The notes: a model not told the origin generated them from the sequence alone. A stretch of DNA of 64,000 bases from Epiperipatus broadwayi (GCA_028023455.1 JAQFVV010000279.1:806001-870000); one strand, 5' to 3'; positions 37,651 to 51,255 are shown, numbered from the stretch's first letter. A program made the numbers and translations.

Positions 37651-40600
37651 TTGAACTATACTTTATATAGTATTAGTTATATAGTTACATTATATTGCAC
37701 AATTAATTAAATACATAATTTGAAAAGGTTATGTACACGAAAAAATGCAGAAAAAAATACCATTAATATATATCTTGTTAAAAATATGTAAATAGTATTA
37801 AAAAAACATAGTTCCATAAATTTTAAACCATCAAGGGATATTACTGTTTATATATTATTATAAGTTACAGATTTTGGAGCAGAATAACAAGGAGCAAAAA
37901 ATATCAGGAGGGATTAAAGTCTTATCTTTGACTTTTTTTCAAATTTGTTATAAAATAGAAAAGAAAGTTTCCAAGGTGTTATATTAAAGGCAATGTGGCA
38001 TTTTAAAAATGATAGAATAAAAAGAAGAAAGATTGTTATTCTTATGTTAAGGAAAAAACATTTTCTAATATTGTAGTAAGAGAAGAGAAAGATGATTTTG
38101 TAATTGGTGCTATGATAGTGTAGTAGATGTTTAATGCTGGACAATCAAAAAGAACGTGTTTTAATGTCTTTTTCTCTCTATGACACAATGAACAATGAGC
38201 ATTAATATTGGTATACACTATACATCATTCTTTTAGCAAATAAAAGGCAGATAGTGCCTCAAGATTGACTTTAATGAGAATGTCAAATTATTTTGGTTCA
38301 AAATTCCATTGTTTAAACATGTTGTTTGTTTTTTATTGAAAATGAGTATGGTTTAAGGAACATAATTTGTTTTGATTTGTCTGTATTTAATATTATTATT
38401 AAAGAGGGAATGGATTGGATGCATGTGATTTGAAATGAATTTGAGCATAGTAAAAATAGCTTCTATTTAAATGGGGGATGAATGTATCTGATGGTATGAT
38501 TATACCAATTTTTTTTAGTATCTGGATATATAATGATAACTTTGTTGATCTCATTGATTGTTCTTTGAAAGACAAAAATATACAAATAAAATGGAATGAA
38601 AGTCCATTCAATGTAGCATATTTCTTACACTTATGGCTATTTCTTTTATCCCCATATTAATTTTATGCATAGAGAGTTAACTTTACTAGTGAATGATTTG
38701 ACAATTTACATATTGACATATTATAGTTTGTTTTGTGGAATATAAAAATATTTATTACATATACCAGTGTAGAGAAAGAAAAGTATGTTTTGGCTAAATA
38801 AATTTATTATCGTTTCTATGATGGTAGCATATTGTTTTGGATGTGAATTATTATGGTGTAATTTAATAGATAAATTGGAAAACCAAGGAATATTTTGGGT
38901 GATTCAGTAATACAAGATTTAATATTATTAACTGTTAGAATCATTCATAACGATGATTTGGCTTTGTTGAATGTTAATAAGAGTTTTTTTTTTTGCTGTA
39001 ATCTTCAAGAGCTGAAATAAGTTTAGGTATATATTTTGAGGGTAAGAGGATGGCTAGATCAACCATATAGCTTATATTGTTGATGGTCTGATTAACATTT
39101 ATTAGATAAGTCCCAGGCAATTTTTTAGTCAAATATGAGGAATAACGTTGTGCAGACATAAACCTGGTAATATTTTGCCATTGAGTGTTATGTGAATTTT
39201 CCTGTTAATGAGAAAATTTGCAATAGGGTACAATAATGGAGTATGGATGTTGGATCTTTTTAATAGTTGTAATAATTTATCTATTGGAAAATGTCAAATG
39301 CTGAAGAGATGTCTAACTAAATAGCAATAGATCCATTTTTATAAGCTCTTATGGGATCTACAACAAGTTTCAGCAGCATGATTCCTGTAATTATGGAATA
39401 CATTTTATTGCCAAATTGGTATTTTGATAAAGATGTAAGAATAATTGTTTAAATTTTGTTTTTAATAGGAAATTATATTTTGATTAATGTTGGGTCATTG
39501 AAATAAGAGGTAAATTGGTATGGGAGAGTGAGGTGTAATTTTTTAATAAAAGAAACTATTGAGACAGGGTAAATTAATCAATTTGACATATTCTGATGAA
39601 AAGCAGGTTAATTAAATTTTTAATTATAGAGATAGTGAAGTGATAGAGGTGATAGTTAACATTTGGGGATTTTAAGGGCCAGGATGGGTCATCCCAGGCA
39701 TAGAATTTAATTTTAAAGAGACATCATTTAGATATATGATTGCAATCACTCTAAACAAATTGAAAGACAAAGAGAAATTGACCTTTACTGTTTTGTAATT
39801 TGTTTTTAAAATAGTGATATATGTGAGATAAAATATTTTCAACAATTATTAAATGTTGATCTTTTATAATAAATGAAAAAAGGTATATTTTAACTCTTTA
39901 TCCAAATGCACATAAAGTGTAGCCTTTGGTCCAATTGTGACATTAGGCAATGAAAATTTTGAACTTTTTAATAGTTATATATTCAAGTAAGAGTTGTTGA
40001 GTGTTTTTGTATAATTGTTTCAAAAGGTAAAATGAGCTAATAGAAAACACATTACAGGGAGTGTTTTTTTTTTGTTTCTTATGAATGGAATAAGAGGTAG
40101 GTGGTTTACATTTATGAATGTAGAAGTGAATGATTGATGTAATTATATTTACAAAAGAAAATCATGATTCTATTGGATTTGATGTTAGAATGTTAATCTT
40201 TTTGATGTAAATATATTTCTCTAATGAGATGGCTTTTGATGTGTTGTTAAAAGTCCAGAAAAATTGTTTTTCAAGATCAATGTTTAACTAAATTTAAGTG
40301 TCATATGGTCTGAAAAAAACAAGGATGAGAAAAGGATTAATTATAAAGTGTAGATCAGAAGAATAGAAAGAAAAACAATTAGGATGAAATGGTTTTTAGT
40401 ATAAAAGAAAATGGAATTATTAGCAGAAAATCCTCCAGCACTAATAAGTTTTATTTTTTTTTATTTAGAAGTCTAAAGAAATATTGAAATATCTTATTCG
40501 AATGGTTAGGCTGGGCTAGAAAATAATATAAGTTTTATTTCATTTACTTACTTTTAATTAATATTGATTTATTATAGGATGGAAGGTTATAATGTTAATT

Positions 40601-43000
40601 GTAAGTGCATTATGGTATAAAGTCATTATGTTCATATTTTCATTAAGGTAATTTTCCCAAAGTATCCTTGAGGAACTGCTTCAATACTGGGTATGGGAAT
40701 TGGCTCTGTAAATATTATTACATGAGGATGGAATTAATTTATCCATTTATTTATTGTGAATAATCTCTTGTGATAGAGTTGATTCCTCTCATATGTTAAT
40801 TTGAATGACATTAATTATTATGGAAAAATATTTTTGCCTTAAAGATGTATGTGGAATTGGAAATAGAAGTGTGACAATGGGTAAAGAAGTAGTACAAATC
40901 CTGAATAAATTTAAAAAATTTGATATGTAATATGTGTATTGGGCAAAATTGGTACATAATAAAATGATGTAACTTACTTAGGTATAACTAATTCCATTTC
41001 AATTTTGTATTTTTCTGGATTTTGTGATTATCACCAGTTTTCATTAAAGGTTTACTGAGTTTTCATTTAGTATTATTGTTGCCTTTAATTACAATAATGT
41101 TGTGTATTTTGTGTTCTTTTATTTTGTGATGAAGAGATTTGTTTTTGTAACAAATGTGAAACAATTCAAGTGGTTCCATTATTTTAATGTGAAGACTGTT
41201 CATACCTTTTCAGGTAAAATAATTTTGATTTGAATAAATATCACTGTTTCCATGCTGTTTCATTATTTCAGTTCAGTCTCCTTGTATTTATAAATGAGTA
41301 AAAAAAGAGTTGTCAGAAATTTGTTGTGTTTGTTTTCCTGTGAGATATTTGACTTGTTTTTGTGTAGTGGAGAATCATTAGTTTTGTATAATGTAATGTA
41401 CTGATATTGTATATTCTGAAAATTGTTTTCTGCATGTGTTTCATTATAGTTTGATTTTTTTTTTTTGAAAAGGCATGGAAATTATTGAAAAAGTTTTATT
41501 TTTAACTTTAACATTGTTGCTTTTTTTTTTTTGCTTATTCATTAGAATAAAGTCTTTATTTATTAAACTGCCATTTATTTTTTATTTATTTTATTTACAA
41601 CTAGTTTGAAATTGTCATCAATCTCTGATGAGGGTCAATGCTGTATGTATTATCAGAGTTCCATTCTTTTACTGATTGCCCTGATGAATTGGTATCATTT
41701 GTTACTACAATATTTAGAGTTATTTTTTTCTAATTTATCTTTTTGTTGTGGAGTCTTATTAAGTGTAGATATCAATGTTTCAATGTTGAAAATCATGTTA
41801 ATTATTGGTAGTATTTGACTCAGGGCATAATCCATTTTTTCACTAGATACATTTATAATATATGTGTTTTCTGTATTAACATATTTCTATGACACATTGA
41901 TGGGTATTTGAATTTTTAAGACTACGGCATTTTGAAATAATTGGGAAATACTTGTGAAGTGCTCCCTGGACTTGAAAAACTAAACAGAGAGGGTATTCAT
42001 TTAAATGTGATTAGCAATCAGAAGCTATCAGAATATAAAGTTGGTATATTAATTGGTTGAACATTTTATATAATGTGATGTTGAACAGTGCAGTGTTAGT
42101 TAATATTCACACTATTGCCCTTTTTTCAAGCTTATGTCTGACATTAGAAATTTTACCATATCTATTAAGTATGTCTTGTAAATCCTGATATGTAAAGTTA
42201 ATATGACAGTTTCTAATTTGGCCTGCTAATTTTGTCTATCAGTTTATATCTACATAGCAGACAATTTTATCCTTGATAAAGTTAACATGCTTCTTAAAAA
42301 TTTTAATTTTGAGTTATGTTATAAAACTCCAGCACTGGGTGTATAATATTAGGGTTGTCTAGTTACTTGTAAAGTATTCCTCACATTTTATTTTCTCTAA
42401 AAATCTAAAAAAAAACACATTTGTGGAACATTTTATGCTTGGAATATTTAAGCCTAACATAGCAATAATGAATGTTTTTTTTTTTTTTATTCATGAATTT
42501 CTGAAAAGATTTTAAAATTATTGTTGGTATAGTTTAATTGAACTTGTTTGTAATTTCCTGATACTCTTCAGTATTTAAAGTTTGATTAGCAAATAATGTA
42601 GATTCTAAATTTGTTTCATTATTTTCAATAAAATCAAAGTTTAAAAACATCAGCAAATTTGAATCATTTATTTGAATTAAATTTGTATCTTTATCTGTAT
42701 TGATTTTGAGAACATTTTCACAAGTATTTATATTTTTAATTTCAGTTCTTTTATAGACAAAATCTTCAGCTAACCTGAAGATATTTAATTTAGAACTTTC
42801 TTTGATTGTTTCCTTTTCATTAGCACTACAATTACCTATTGTTTTACAATGTGATAAGGATTTAGAATTATTTTTGGAAATTCATTTCTTTATTCCTTTA
42901 TCAGGATCAAAATTAAAAATAGATTTCTCCAGATTTATTATTTTAAAATAAATTACATTACCATTTGGAATATAGCTTTATTGTCATATCTAAAAAATCA
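37651..43000 (-). pseudogene. LINE family A, copy A3: long, decayed, close to full length
   Basis: Minus strand, 5' to 3'. ORF1 region: an open stretch at about 42885-42542 and homology to A4 around 42270-42200. Endonuclease region about 40800-40370, with KLISAGGFSANNSIFF matching A2 and A4. RT: SYMVDLAILLPSKYIPKLIS at about 39080-39010 (YxDD mutated to YMVD). zf-RVT: CSLCHREKKTLKHVLFDCPAL at about 38195-38125, followed by IRITIFLLFILSFLKCHIAF as in A1. The 3' end lies at 37651 with a TAG-type tail. Stops are frequent. About 5.3 kb in length gives an idea of the complete element. Confidence 0.75.
42542..42885 (-). pseudogene. LINE A3 ORF1 fragment (unrecognised polar protein)
   Basis: About 113 codons without a stop on the minus strand, lacking an upstream Met. 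It reads SLSHCKTIGNCSANEKETIK, LNIFRLAEDFVYKRTEIKNI, LMFLNFDFIENNETNLES and LNTEEYQEITNKFN, rich in Asn, Glu and Lys. It lies upstream of the A3 endonuclease, where ORF1 should be. No known domain seen; the call rests on position. Confidence 0.45.
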
Positions 43001-43171
43001 CATTAACAATTTTTAATCAAATTAGCCCAGAAAAAGCTTAACTTGAGCAGCAAAATTTTCTCTTCTCACTGGTATAGTTTTATTATCAAACACTTAGACA
43101 AACTGTTATACATACTATGCCAAAGAGGAGATGATGTGAGAGTTGTCTATCACAGAGAGTGTCATCTTGTG

Positions 43172-43215
43172 AATACTACTACTGCTTCTGCTGCTGCTAC
43201 CATTACTGCTAGTAC
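43172..43215. repeat. Short irregular ACT/CTG triplet array at the LINE A4 3' end
   Basis: Read on the minus strand it is a TAG/CAG tail after ATAATAAAATGCATTTTGAAAA, which resembles the LINE A end. Confidence 0.65.
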
Positions 43216-43432
43216 TATTTTTCAAAATGCATTTTATTATGCAAAATGTTACTATTATATAATGATATTTACATAATTGATATACGTATCAATTAAATAA
43301 TATACAAGTTATTTTTAAAAGAATATATGCAGCTAATTAAAATTATATAAGCTAATGACCCATCTTCAAAAATCCAAATTAAACCACTAAACATCACATG
43401 ATTACCATTTCTTATTCTTACTCAAAATTATT

Positions 43433-43838
43433 ATCAAAACAGGCAAACTCTCTATACAGTAGTGCCACTCAGTGCAAGTCAGAGTAATTATTGGATGCAA
43501 GAAGGCTTGTGCATAAAATCCCTATCTAATGCCTACTCATCCAATATCTGCAGACTAGTTTCTAGCCTGTGACATTCATCAGTGATGAGCCTTAACTTGG
43601 GTCTGAGCAATAAAATTTGGCTGCTGGAGAGTTGCATTACATCCTAAGAGCTAAGTGCAGTGCACTTGGATACAAGGCAAGTTCCCTCACTGATAAAAGC
43701 CACAAGATAGAAACAAGTCTGGGGATATTGTATGAGAAGGCACTAGATCGATATTTGATGCTCTAGCCTTCTAGCACCATTCATTACTCTGGTTTGCACT
43801 GAGTGGCACTACTGTATGGAAAAGTTTGCTTGTTTTAT
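43433..43838. mobile_element. Long inverted-repeat (foldback/MITE-like) element, about 400 bp
   Basis: Ends: AAAACAGGCAAACT...ATACAGTAGTGCCACTCAGTGCAA on the left; the right end read on the opposite strand gives AAAACAAGCAAACTTTTCCATACAGTAGTGCCACTCAGTGCAA. Complementarity continues inward for about 180 bases per arm with mismatches (AGAAGGCT, AATATC..CAGACT.GTTTCTA). More GC-rich than its host LINE A4, so probably inserted. No frame; superfamily unknown. Confidence 0.8.
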
Positions 43839-44583
43839 AAAACCATATTGTGTGTCAGTAACTGTATATAGAATAAATCAATATATTATGATAAAAATAC
43901 TAATAGATATAATAAACACCTCCATACTTCTAACTGTATTCTAGCATATGCATACTTAAGAAAAAACTATATTTATAGAGGAGCAAGTCATAGCATTAGA
44001 AGTAGAGAGACTAAACTTCAAGTAGCTGCATGAATGTATAGAGTGGCTAGAGCCTGGTTTCTGATTCTAATTTTTTCTAACTTATTAAAAAAGAGAGTTA
44101 TGTATTTGAGATGTTGAATTGAAACAAAAATTCTACACCATAAAACAGAGAGTGAAATTTATAAAATTGATAACTCCGATGTTGAGAAATAGACCTCTGC
44201 ATATATTGTCAAATAATATTGTTAGACATGAATTGTGGGATTTGGTTATAGATAAAATAAGATTTCAGTATGTGTTTTTATTGCAGGGCATGGCAGCAGA
44301 AAATGATTAAGAGTTTTTCCTCTTTGTAACATAAAAAAAAAACAATGAGTGTCAAAATTTACAAAGGGCAACTTATTTTGCAAAAAAAAAAATGTGTTGA
44401 TGTATAGAGCTTCCATGTCGATTTTTATAAGGAAATGAAAATATTTTGGCTCTAGATATCATATTATTTATTCATTTGTAAAAGTGAGAATGATATCATG
44501 TATGTTACTGCATTCTGTTTTATGTATAAGATCATAAGTTTACCAATAATTAATTTTGTTGGCATAAAGATCATGATTTAGAG

Positions 44584-44982
44584 CAGGGGTCCCCAACCCT
44601 ATGCTTGTGGGCACCATGGTGCCCACATACCATTTTATGTGTGCCTTCTACTATCCGAACATGATAAAAAAATATTTATCTGATACAAATAAATTTATTT
44701 TTTTTCAACTTCTTGTAAATTATTGTATTATATTGTAATCAAATTGTAGAGTATATTATACTTTTACAGTGTAAGAATATAAACATTAAATATATGTTAA
44801 AATTTTATTTTTTGAAATAAATATTTTTTTGTGCATTATGTGTATTATTAACAATATCCAACTATAAATTTACATTGAAAAAATAAATGGTGCCCGCCAC
44901 TTGGTTGAAAAAAAAATAGTGCCCGCCACCTGGCTGGTATTATAGAATGTGCTCTTAATTGCAAAAAGGTTGGGGACCCCTG
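44584..44982. mobile_element. hAT-like MITE, 399 bp
   Basis: Terminal inverted repeats CAGGGGTCCCCAACC at the left and GGTTGGGGACCCCTG at the right, 15/15 complementary. The 8-bp flanks are ATTTAGAG and GCTTAGAG (6 of 8 equal), fitting the 8-bp target duplication of hAT elements. The CAGGGGTCCCCAA start is widespread in animal hAT (Charlie-like) elements. Inside, GGTGCCCGCCAC(C/T)TGG occurs twice near the right end and a GGGCACCATGGTGCCC palindrome near the left. No transposase, so non-autonomous. Inserted in LINE A4. Confidence 0.85.
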
Positions 44983-47900
44983 GCTTAGAGGAACATAACT
45001 TGAAATCATATTTAGTATTTTACTAATAAGATTATATTCACTTGGTGGGGATATATCAAAAGTAGTGATTTAGATAAATTGTTGCTTATCAGGGTAGAAA
45101 TTGATTATTTTGTAGATTTTATTATTTACGCTTTGGTAATAAAAATGTGGTACTGTTGAATGAAATACCAATGAATTTTGCATATTTTTGCGTACTTTTA
45201 ATGCTTATTGATATAGACTTTCTCTAAAATATGTTGTGTGTATAATTAATTGTTTTTTTTAGTAAAAAAATTGTATATTTTATTATTGGACTGTAATAAA
45301 TTGTTTTTTTTTTTTTTGTAAATATTACGATTTTAATAAAATATATTTTAGTGTGTATTGAAATGTAAGCTTTGAATAAAGGATTAATAATAGGTTCTAC
45401 AGAGGCAATAATATTTTTAAGAATAGTAGTCCTTATAGTATTTATGGCAGGATGGATGGAGAAAATTATGCGGATTCTTGCAAAAGGATGAGACAATTTT
45501 ATTTCCTGTCACAATGTTTCAGGATGAGGATTTAGATTTGTTAAACTGTAAATAATATTATTTGGTGTAATCTTCAAGTATGTTTACAAGTTAAAAATAT
45601 ACTTTTTGAAAATAGAAAGATGATAATATCATCTAGGTAGCAAATATGTCTGGTGCATTTATATAAATTAATTTGAATTCCTGAAATTTCTTTCATCATC
45701 CATTAGTAGAGGATTTATATAAGTAATAAGAAAATGCAGTAAGAAGTGATTCTTAAGGTATTGAGTTGTAAGGGTTTAAATTAGGGGATGTTTTATCACT
45801 TAATGTAATAAATACTTGTATGTTTATAAAGTAAATTTGCAATAATGTATAAGTGAAAATATCAAGTTTTTTTTTTTTTAAAGCTGTAATAATTTATCTA
45901 TTGTTACTGATTCAGAGGTACTATAGATATTCAATTAAATTGAAATAGGCTCAGTCTTTCTAGAGATTCTTATCTGATATATAAATGAATGATTTTGAAA
46001 GAATAGCTGTTTCAGATATTGAGGATCTTTTCTTGGCAAATTGAAATGATGACATTGAGGTCAGAAATATAGGTTGTATCTTATCTTTTTATAAGTGATT
46101 CATTTTGATTAGGATTAATGTTGTAGAGATGGGTTGAAAATGATTTAGGTGGAAGGAAATGATGTTTTCTTTAAGAAAGAGTAGTATGGATAAAGACTAT
46201 AATTGATCAATAATATACATTTGTATGGGAAGATAGTTTAGAAGATTATATATTATACAAATTATGAAGTGACTGAGGTGTGTCAATATACATTTGATGA
46301 TTGCACAAGACCTATGCTATCAGGTATTGAATTGAATTTAAGAGCTATTTCAAGTTTTAAGACTTAGTGTTTAGCATCATTATTACCAAATAGAGAAGTT
46401 GTAATAAATTTTATTTTATTAGATTTGATTTTTATTAAATAAAAAAATATGTGAGGAAGCATATTTTCTCCACCTATTAGGTTGATGTTATTTATGAGAA
46501 AATATGATTTTTTTTTAATTTTGCAGCCAAGAGCCTTACTATTATAGGCTTTGGACCAATTATAAGGTTGTGCCAGAAAGATATTTGATTTTTTAGTAGA
46601 TAAGTATTCTGCTAATTTGAGTTTTTTTAAATTGTCATTTAAGTGTAAGAATTGAGAAAATATAGTTTTTATCTCAAGGATAACTTTATAATTTTTGTTG
46701 AATAGTGTGAAGTAGAATATTTACTTCTTTAGTATAAAAAGTAATAATAAAGTAAATAATCTTCATGAAGAAAAGCCAAGCATCTACTACACTTAATTAT
46801 AATATGTTTATTTTCATAAAATAGATGTATATTTCAGATATTACTGCTTTCAGTGTTGAGGTCTTTAGTAGCAGTCTAATTTAATTATTAAGTTGAAAGG
46901 TTAAATTGTATTGAAAATCAAAATCTATATTGACATTTGGGAAAAAAATGATCAAAAAAATAACAGAAGTAAGAGTTAATTTAATAATGAAATGAAAATC
47001 AATTGAGTGAAATAATAAATCAATTAGGAAGTGTACATTTTGGTGTAGAAGAATATAGAGATTTTAGGAAAAACCATTCAGCACTCATTAAGTTTTTATT
47101 GATGGGATGCAAATATTTGGAAACAAATTCATTAATAAGATATGTTAAAGTCACCTAATACTATGATTGGGTAGGGCTTATCAAATAAAATTAGATTGAT
47201 ATGATTAATTAGTGACAATATTAATTTGTTTTGTTGTACAGGTAAACATTTATAATGTTGATTATGAAGGTATTATAGTATTGACTGATGATATTCATGT
47301 TTTTATTAATAAATAAAATTTTTAAATATTGAAAGAAGTATTTCTGATGTATTACTATCCCCATTCTCATAGCAGCAGTAATGGAATTGGAAAGTCTAAG
47401 AAAATCATATTTACTCAGATATCTTAGGGTTAATGTAGCTACTGAGAATATGTTTTGTTTCAGTGAATAGTAGGATGTGAGGAGCAAAATTATTAATCCA
47501 ATTACCAATCACTAAAAGACATAGTGATGAGTTAATACCTCTCACATTTATTTATGTACTGTTGAGCAACATATAAAAACTGTGTGTGTGTAAATTAGGT
47601 GGGTATTTTAGTAAACATACTTAGACCATATAGATTAAAAGACAGGTCCTTATAAATAAATAAATATAAATAAATTAATTAATAAACCTCTTTCCTAAGA
47701 TTACACCTGGAAAAAAACTAACACAATGATGTAACTTACAAATTGGGAGTAGAGATTCTATCAGATACTTTGGTAAAATATATAATTATTAGTCCTGTTT
47801 AATCTAATCTTAATAAAGTTTGCTAACAGAAATTCACTTTCATCTAATATTTCATTTATTCATATGTATTTCCATTTGGAAAGGTCTATTAATGGATAAG

Positions 47901-49151
47901 TCTTTCTTAAATATTTGTGTTAACATAGTTTGTTTCTTTTTTTATTCTGAATCAGATGTTAATATTAATTGGGGTGTTTTGTAGATGAGAGTTCATTTAT
48001 TATTGCAGGAGAAAGAGATATTGTTTATTATATTTTATTTTGCAATAAGTAAATTTATTGGTAAGTTTTGATTTGTTTTTTGTTCTTGATAATATTTTAT
48101 GAGTATCAAATCCTGCCATCAACATTATTTTTATTGGCTTAATTGAACGGTATTGTTATTGTTTTTTTCTAGTCCACTAATGCATGGAGGTATCTCTGTT
48201 TGCAAAGTCTCCAGATAATTTTGTATATTTTGTTGTTTTTTTCTTGAGTAAATTGGACAATTGGATAGAAAATTTTTGTTTATTAGTTTGGATTGGTCAT
48301 AACTATTTTCATTTAGTAATGAAATTTTCCTTTTTTTGTGTATGCTTAGGATTGACTTTCTTATTTTTAATTAAAATATAATTATCTTCTTTTCTAAAGC
48401 AATTAAAATATTTTTAAATATTGTCTGTGTACTGACATCCATTTCTGTGTCTGATAGAAATTGACTAATTATAATCTCTGTGATGTTGATTCTGAAGGAA
48501 GAATATTTTCTGTGGAGAAGGTTGACTTATTATATATACTATTTTTTTCAATGGTTGATGTTTCTTCTTGTGGATTTTTTGTGGAAAATTTTTGCACAGG
48601 CATTTGAAATTATTCTTGAATAGGGCTTATATTGCCTTCTCATATTGAATTCTTAGAACACTGACACATTCATTTTTTAATCCACATTGGCTACATAAAT
48701 ATTCTGGACATTCTTTAATCAAATGAGTTCTTTATTTGCAGAAAAAGAATTGTGGTAAAAGAATTTTAAATGTGATAATCAGAGATGATGTTTTGGTTGA
48801 ATGTAATATGAGTATTTCTGTTGGGAGGACATTTTTGTTGAGAATCATATTAAATACTGTGGTATAAGTTAGCACTGGTATTGTTGCTTTTGTTTTGAGA
48901 AGATATATAAAAAAAATTTTTTTTCCATATTTTTAAGGTATTTTTTGTACATCCTGAGCAGTTAAATTGTTAGGACAATTTTTTGATTTGTCTTGATAAA
49001 GCGTTTGTTTTATAGATATCAATGTAGCAGATAATTTTATAATTTAATATATAAATATTGTTTTCAAAAATCTGTTTTTGGGTATTATTTTGAAATTCTA
49101 AGATAATGTATCACTTATTTGGATATTCCAATATTTTATAAATTAAATTGC

Positions 49152-49154
<3 letters not shown>

Positions 49155-49246
<92 letters not shown>
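49155..49246. repeat. (TA)n array at the 3' end of LINE C2
   Basis: About 92 bases of TA between LINE A4 and the 3' end of LINE C2 (TTTTGA then TATA on the minus strand). Confidence 0.97.
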
Positions 49247-49249
<3 letters not shown>

Positions 49250-49850
49250 AAATAATCTTTATTTGCACAAAAATTAAAATATATATTGTAAAATAGAGTT
49301 CATGTTTATGATCATGACTGGAACATTAAATACTAATTAGTTATTAAATTAGATGATGATTACAAGATTAAAGTAAACTTTTATGTTATGTTACTTATCA
49401 GGGGTGATCTAATTTGGCATATAAATCTCATGGCATGTAAAGTATGAGTGTCATGAATAAATAATATACATGGCCATTGCTGAATATTTAATTGACTCCA
49501 TGTTTGCTCAGCAAGGCTACGCAGGTATGTTCTTAGATCACTTTCTTTAGTTTTATATAATAATTTTAAGAAAATGTCTTCAATAGGACCAGCCAATTCT
49601 CTATCAAATAATACCTTACATCTAATCTTCCATATGATAAAATTTATGAAAGTGGCTAGGCTGATAGAGCCAAAATTTTCATTTTTGAATGCATCATTAA
49701 GGTAGACATTTGAAGAATTGTATCCTGTAATCCTCTGTAGGGCGATATTACGTAACCGAATCCACCATTCACATTGATAGAGTATGTGTCCAATGGACTC
49801 ATCAAATCTTCTACAAAGAGTACATATTATATCAACGTTTCTTATTTACA
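49247..49850 (-). pseudogene. LINE family C, copy C2: ORF2 C-terminus with zf-RVT
   Basis: Minus-strand frame from about 49845 to 49381 without a stop: DIICTLCRRFDESIGHILYQCEWW (zf-RVT pattern C-x2-C...H-x4-C), NFGSISLATFINFIIWKIRC, then AGPIEDIFLKLLYKTKES. The block LATFINFIIW...CKV matches C1 (LATYINFTIW...CKV). The 3' end CAAATAAAGATTATTTTGA matches C1 at 17 of 19 bases. 5'-truncated. Confidence 0.75.
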
Positions 49851-51100
49851 TCAATAATTAAAATAATGGTGGTTTTTTTTTCGTTAGGACACTATTAAGA
49901 ACATTTTAATATATTCACAGCAAAGGTTTCGTTAAAAATTTACATATATTACTATAGTTCTCTTGAGTTAATTTTAGCATTTCATCAATATTTTTATCAT
50001 GTGAATTAACTTACGATTTGAAATCGTTCAACATTTAAAAAATCGGCTATATTTTCTTTACTTAGAATTTTTTTTTTTCTTTTTTCGTTCTGATTTATTT
50101 TTAACTATGTTAGCATAGCTAATATTTCAACCTGTTGATTTTTTTTTTTTTTTTAAATTCTGATGTAAATTAATTTTATTATTATGAGTGTGTGTTTTTT
50201 TTTTTTTTTTTCACTTTGAAATTCTGCTGAATTGTTTATAAAGATGGTCTGTCTGTTGTCTGGAATTTTCACGTTTTTTTCGTAGTAACAATTCTGTTAC
50301 TGCTTTCTTGAACTTTTTTTCATCGTTTTGAAATTGAGAGAGTAATAGATTTCTGTGTCATTTTACAGAAAAATATTTTTTAAGAAAAAAAACCTTTCAA
50401 ATTAATACTTTTAGTTGAGAATAAGCTTACCTGGAAATGTAGAAGTAGTTCTATTTTCAGATATATATTTGCTGTAACCTTGATGAAAAAAAATTAAATT
50501 AAATTAGATATTTTTATAGGAGCTGAAATAACCATCAACAATTATTGCTGCTGATAATAATAATAAACATTTTAAAAGCATAAATCTTTTCATTTCGCAA
50601 CACACCAACCTAATTAGTGAAAAATAATCGAAAGTAATTTTTAGATAATTAAGCTTCTTTTCCTGAGAAAATTTTTTTGAGTGATAAATAATTTACATTT
50701 GTTTTAAAATAATAATATTTTTAATTATCTTTTATCTTCACATCATGAAAAAAATGTTGTATTAAATATTTAAATTAGACTTAGCTAAATTTATAATTAA
50801 AGCAATTATTTTCTAATAAATGTTAGAAATTAATTGTTTTGTTAATATAAATTATGAGCAGATATTTTTTGGCACTTTTTTTTAATTGTACTTTACTTAT
50901 TTATTTTCAACTAATAATTTCATTTCGTTTATATTTATAAAAATATAACTGAGATTTGTTGCAATGAATTATTTTTATAATGTTAAATTATTAATAAATC
51001 ATTATCATTCGATAATATACTTTATTGTCAACAAAGGTTATATGATGGCATGATGATTTTACATATTTAATTTAATTGAGATTTTCATTGCGAATTATAT
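49851..51100. other. Unassigned AT-rich sequence with many T runs
   Basis: T8-T12 runs at 49875, 50069, 50145 and 50200; nothing coding or structured recognised. Confidence 0.5.
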
Positions 51101-51101
51101 A

Positions 51102-51255
51102 TCGAGAGGACAGCGACAGTTGCTTTACAAGCAGTTGTCCCTGGGTAGCGGGTTCACTTCCTGGCTGATGCTATGACACGTGAGAAAAAAATTACATAGG
51201 TATTGAAGCGTTTAGTAGGGGTCTACATCAATTAATTTATTCAATTACATTGTTG
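51102..51255 (+). mobile_element. Possible tRNA-derived SINE (tRNA-Val-like head)
   Basis: GC-rich island. GTTGC - TTTACAA - GCAGT (51119-51135) forms a 5-bp anticodon stem with a 7-base loop (anticodon TAC). GCGGG - TTCACTT - CCTGG (51148-51164) forms a mostly paired T arm with a B-box (GGTTCACTTCC). The D-arm and acceptor stem are poor, so it is not a functional tRNA. The tail ends ATTTATTCAATTACATTG and then TAG-type triplets. Confidence 0.4.

Larger units (their letters stand above)
43216..49140 (-). pseudogene. LINE family A, copy A4: decayed, interrupted by two insertions
   Basis: Minus strand. ORF1 end at about 48760-48640 reads FFCK, a stop, RTHLIKECPEYLCSQCGLKNEC, a gag-like zinc-knuckle pair. 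Endonuclease at about 47215-47135: LINHINLILFDKPYPIIVLG then DFNISY, an intact GDFN box. RT at about 45785-45700: motif B remnant and LYINPLL; at about 45655-45600 CYLDDIIIFLFSKS, an intact YLDD box. zf-RVT at about 44330-44265 with a one-base indel: LCYKEEK, then TLNHFLLPCPAIKTHTEI. The 3' end is near 43216. Interrupted by the inverted-repeat element (43433-43838) and the hAT-like MITE (44584-44982). Best copy for the nuclease and RT boxes. Confidence 0.78.

Noticed and set aside
51102-51180. Functional tRNA-Val gene
   Set aside because: The anticodon and T arms are recognisable, but the acceptor stem and D arm do not pair properly and the B-box departs from consensus; a SINE head or pseudogene is more likely.
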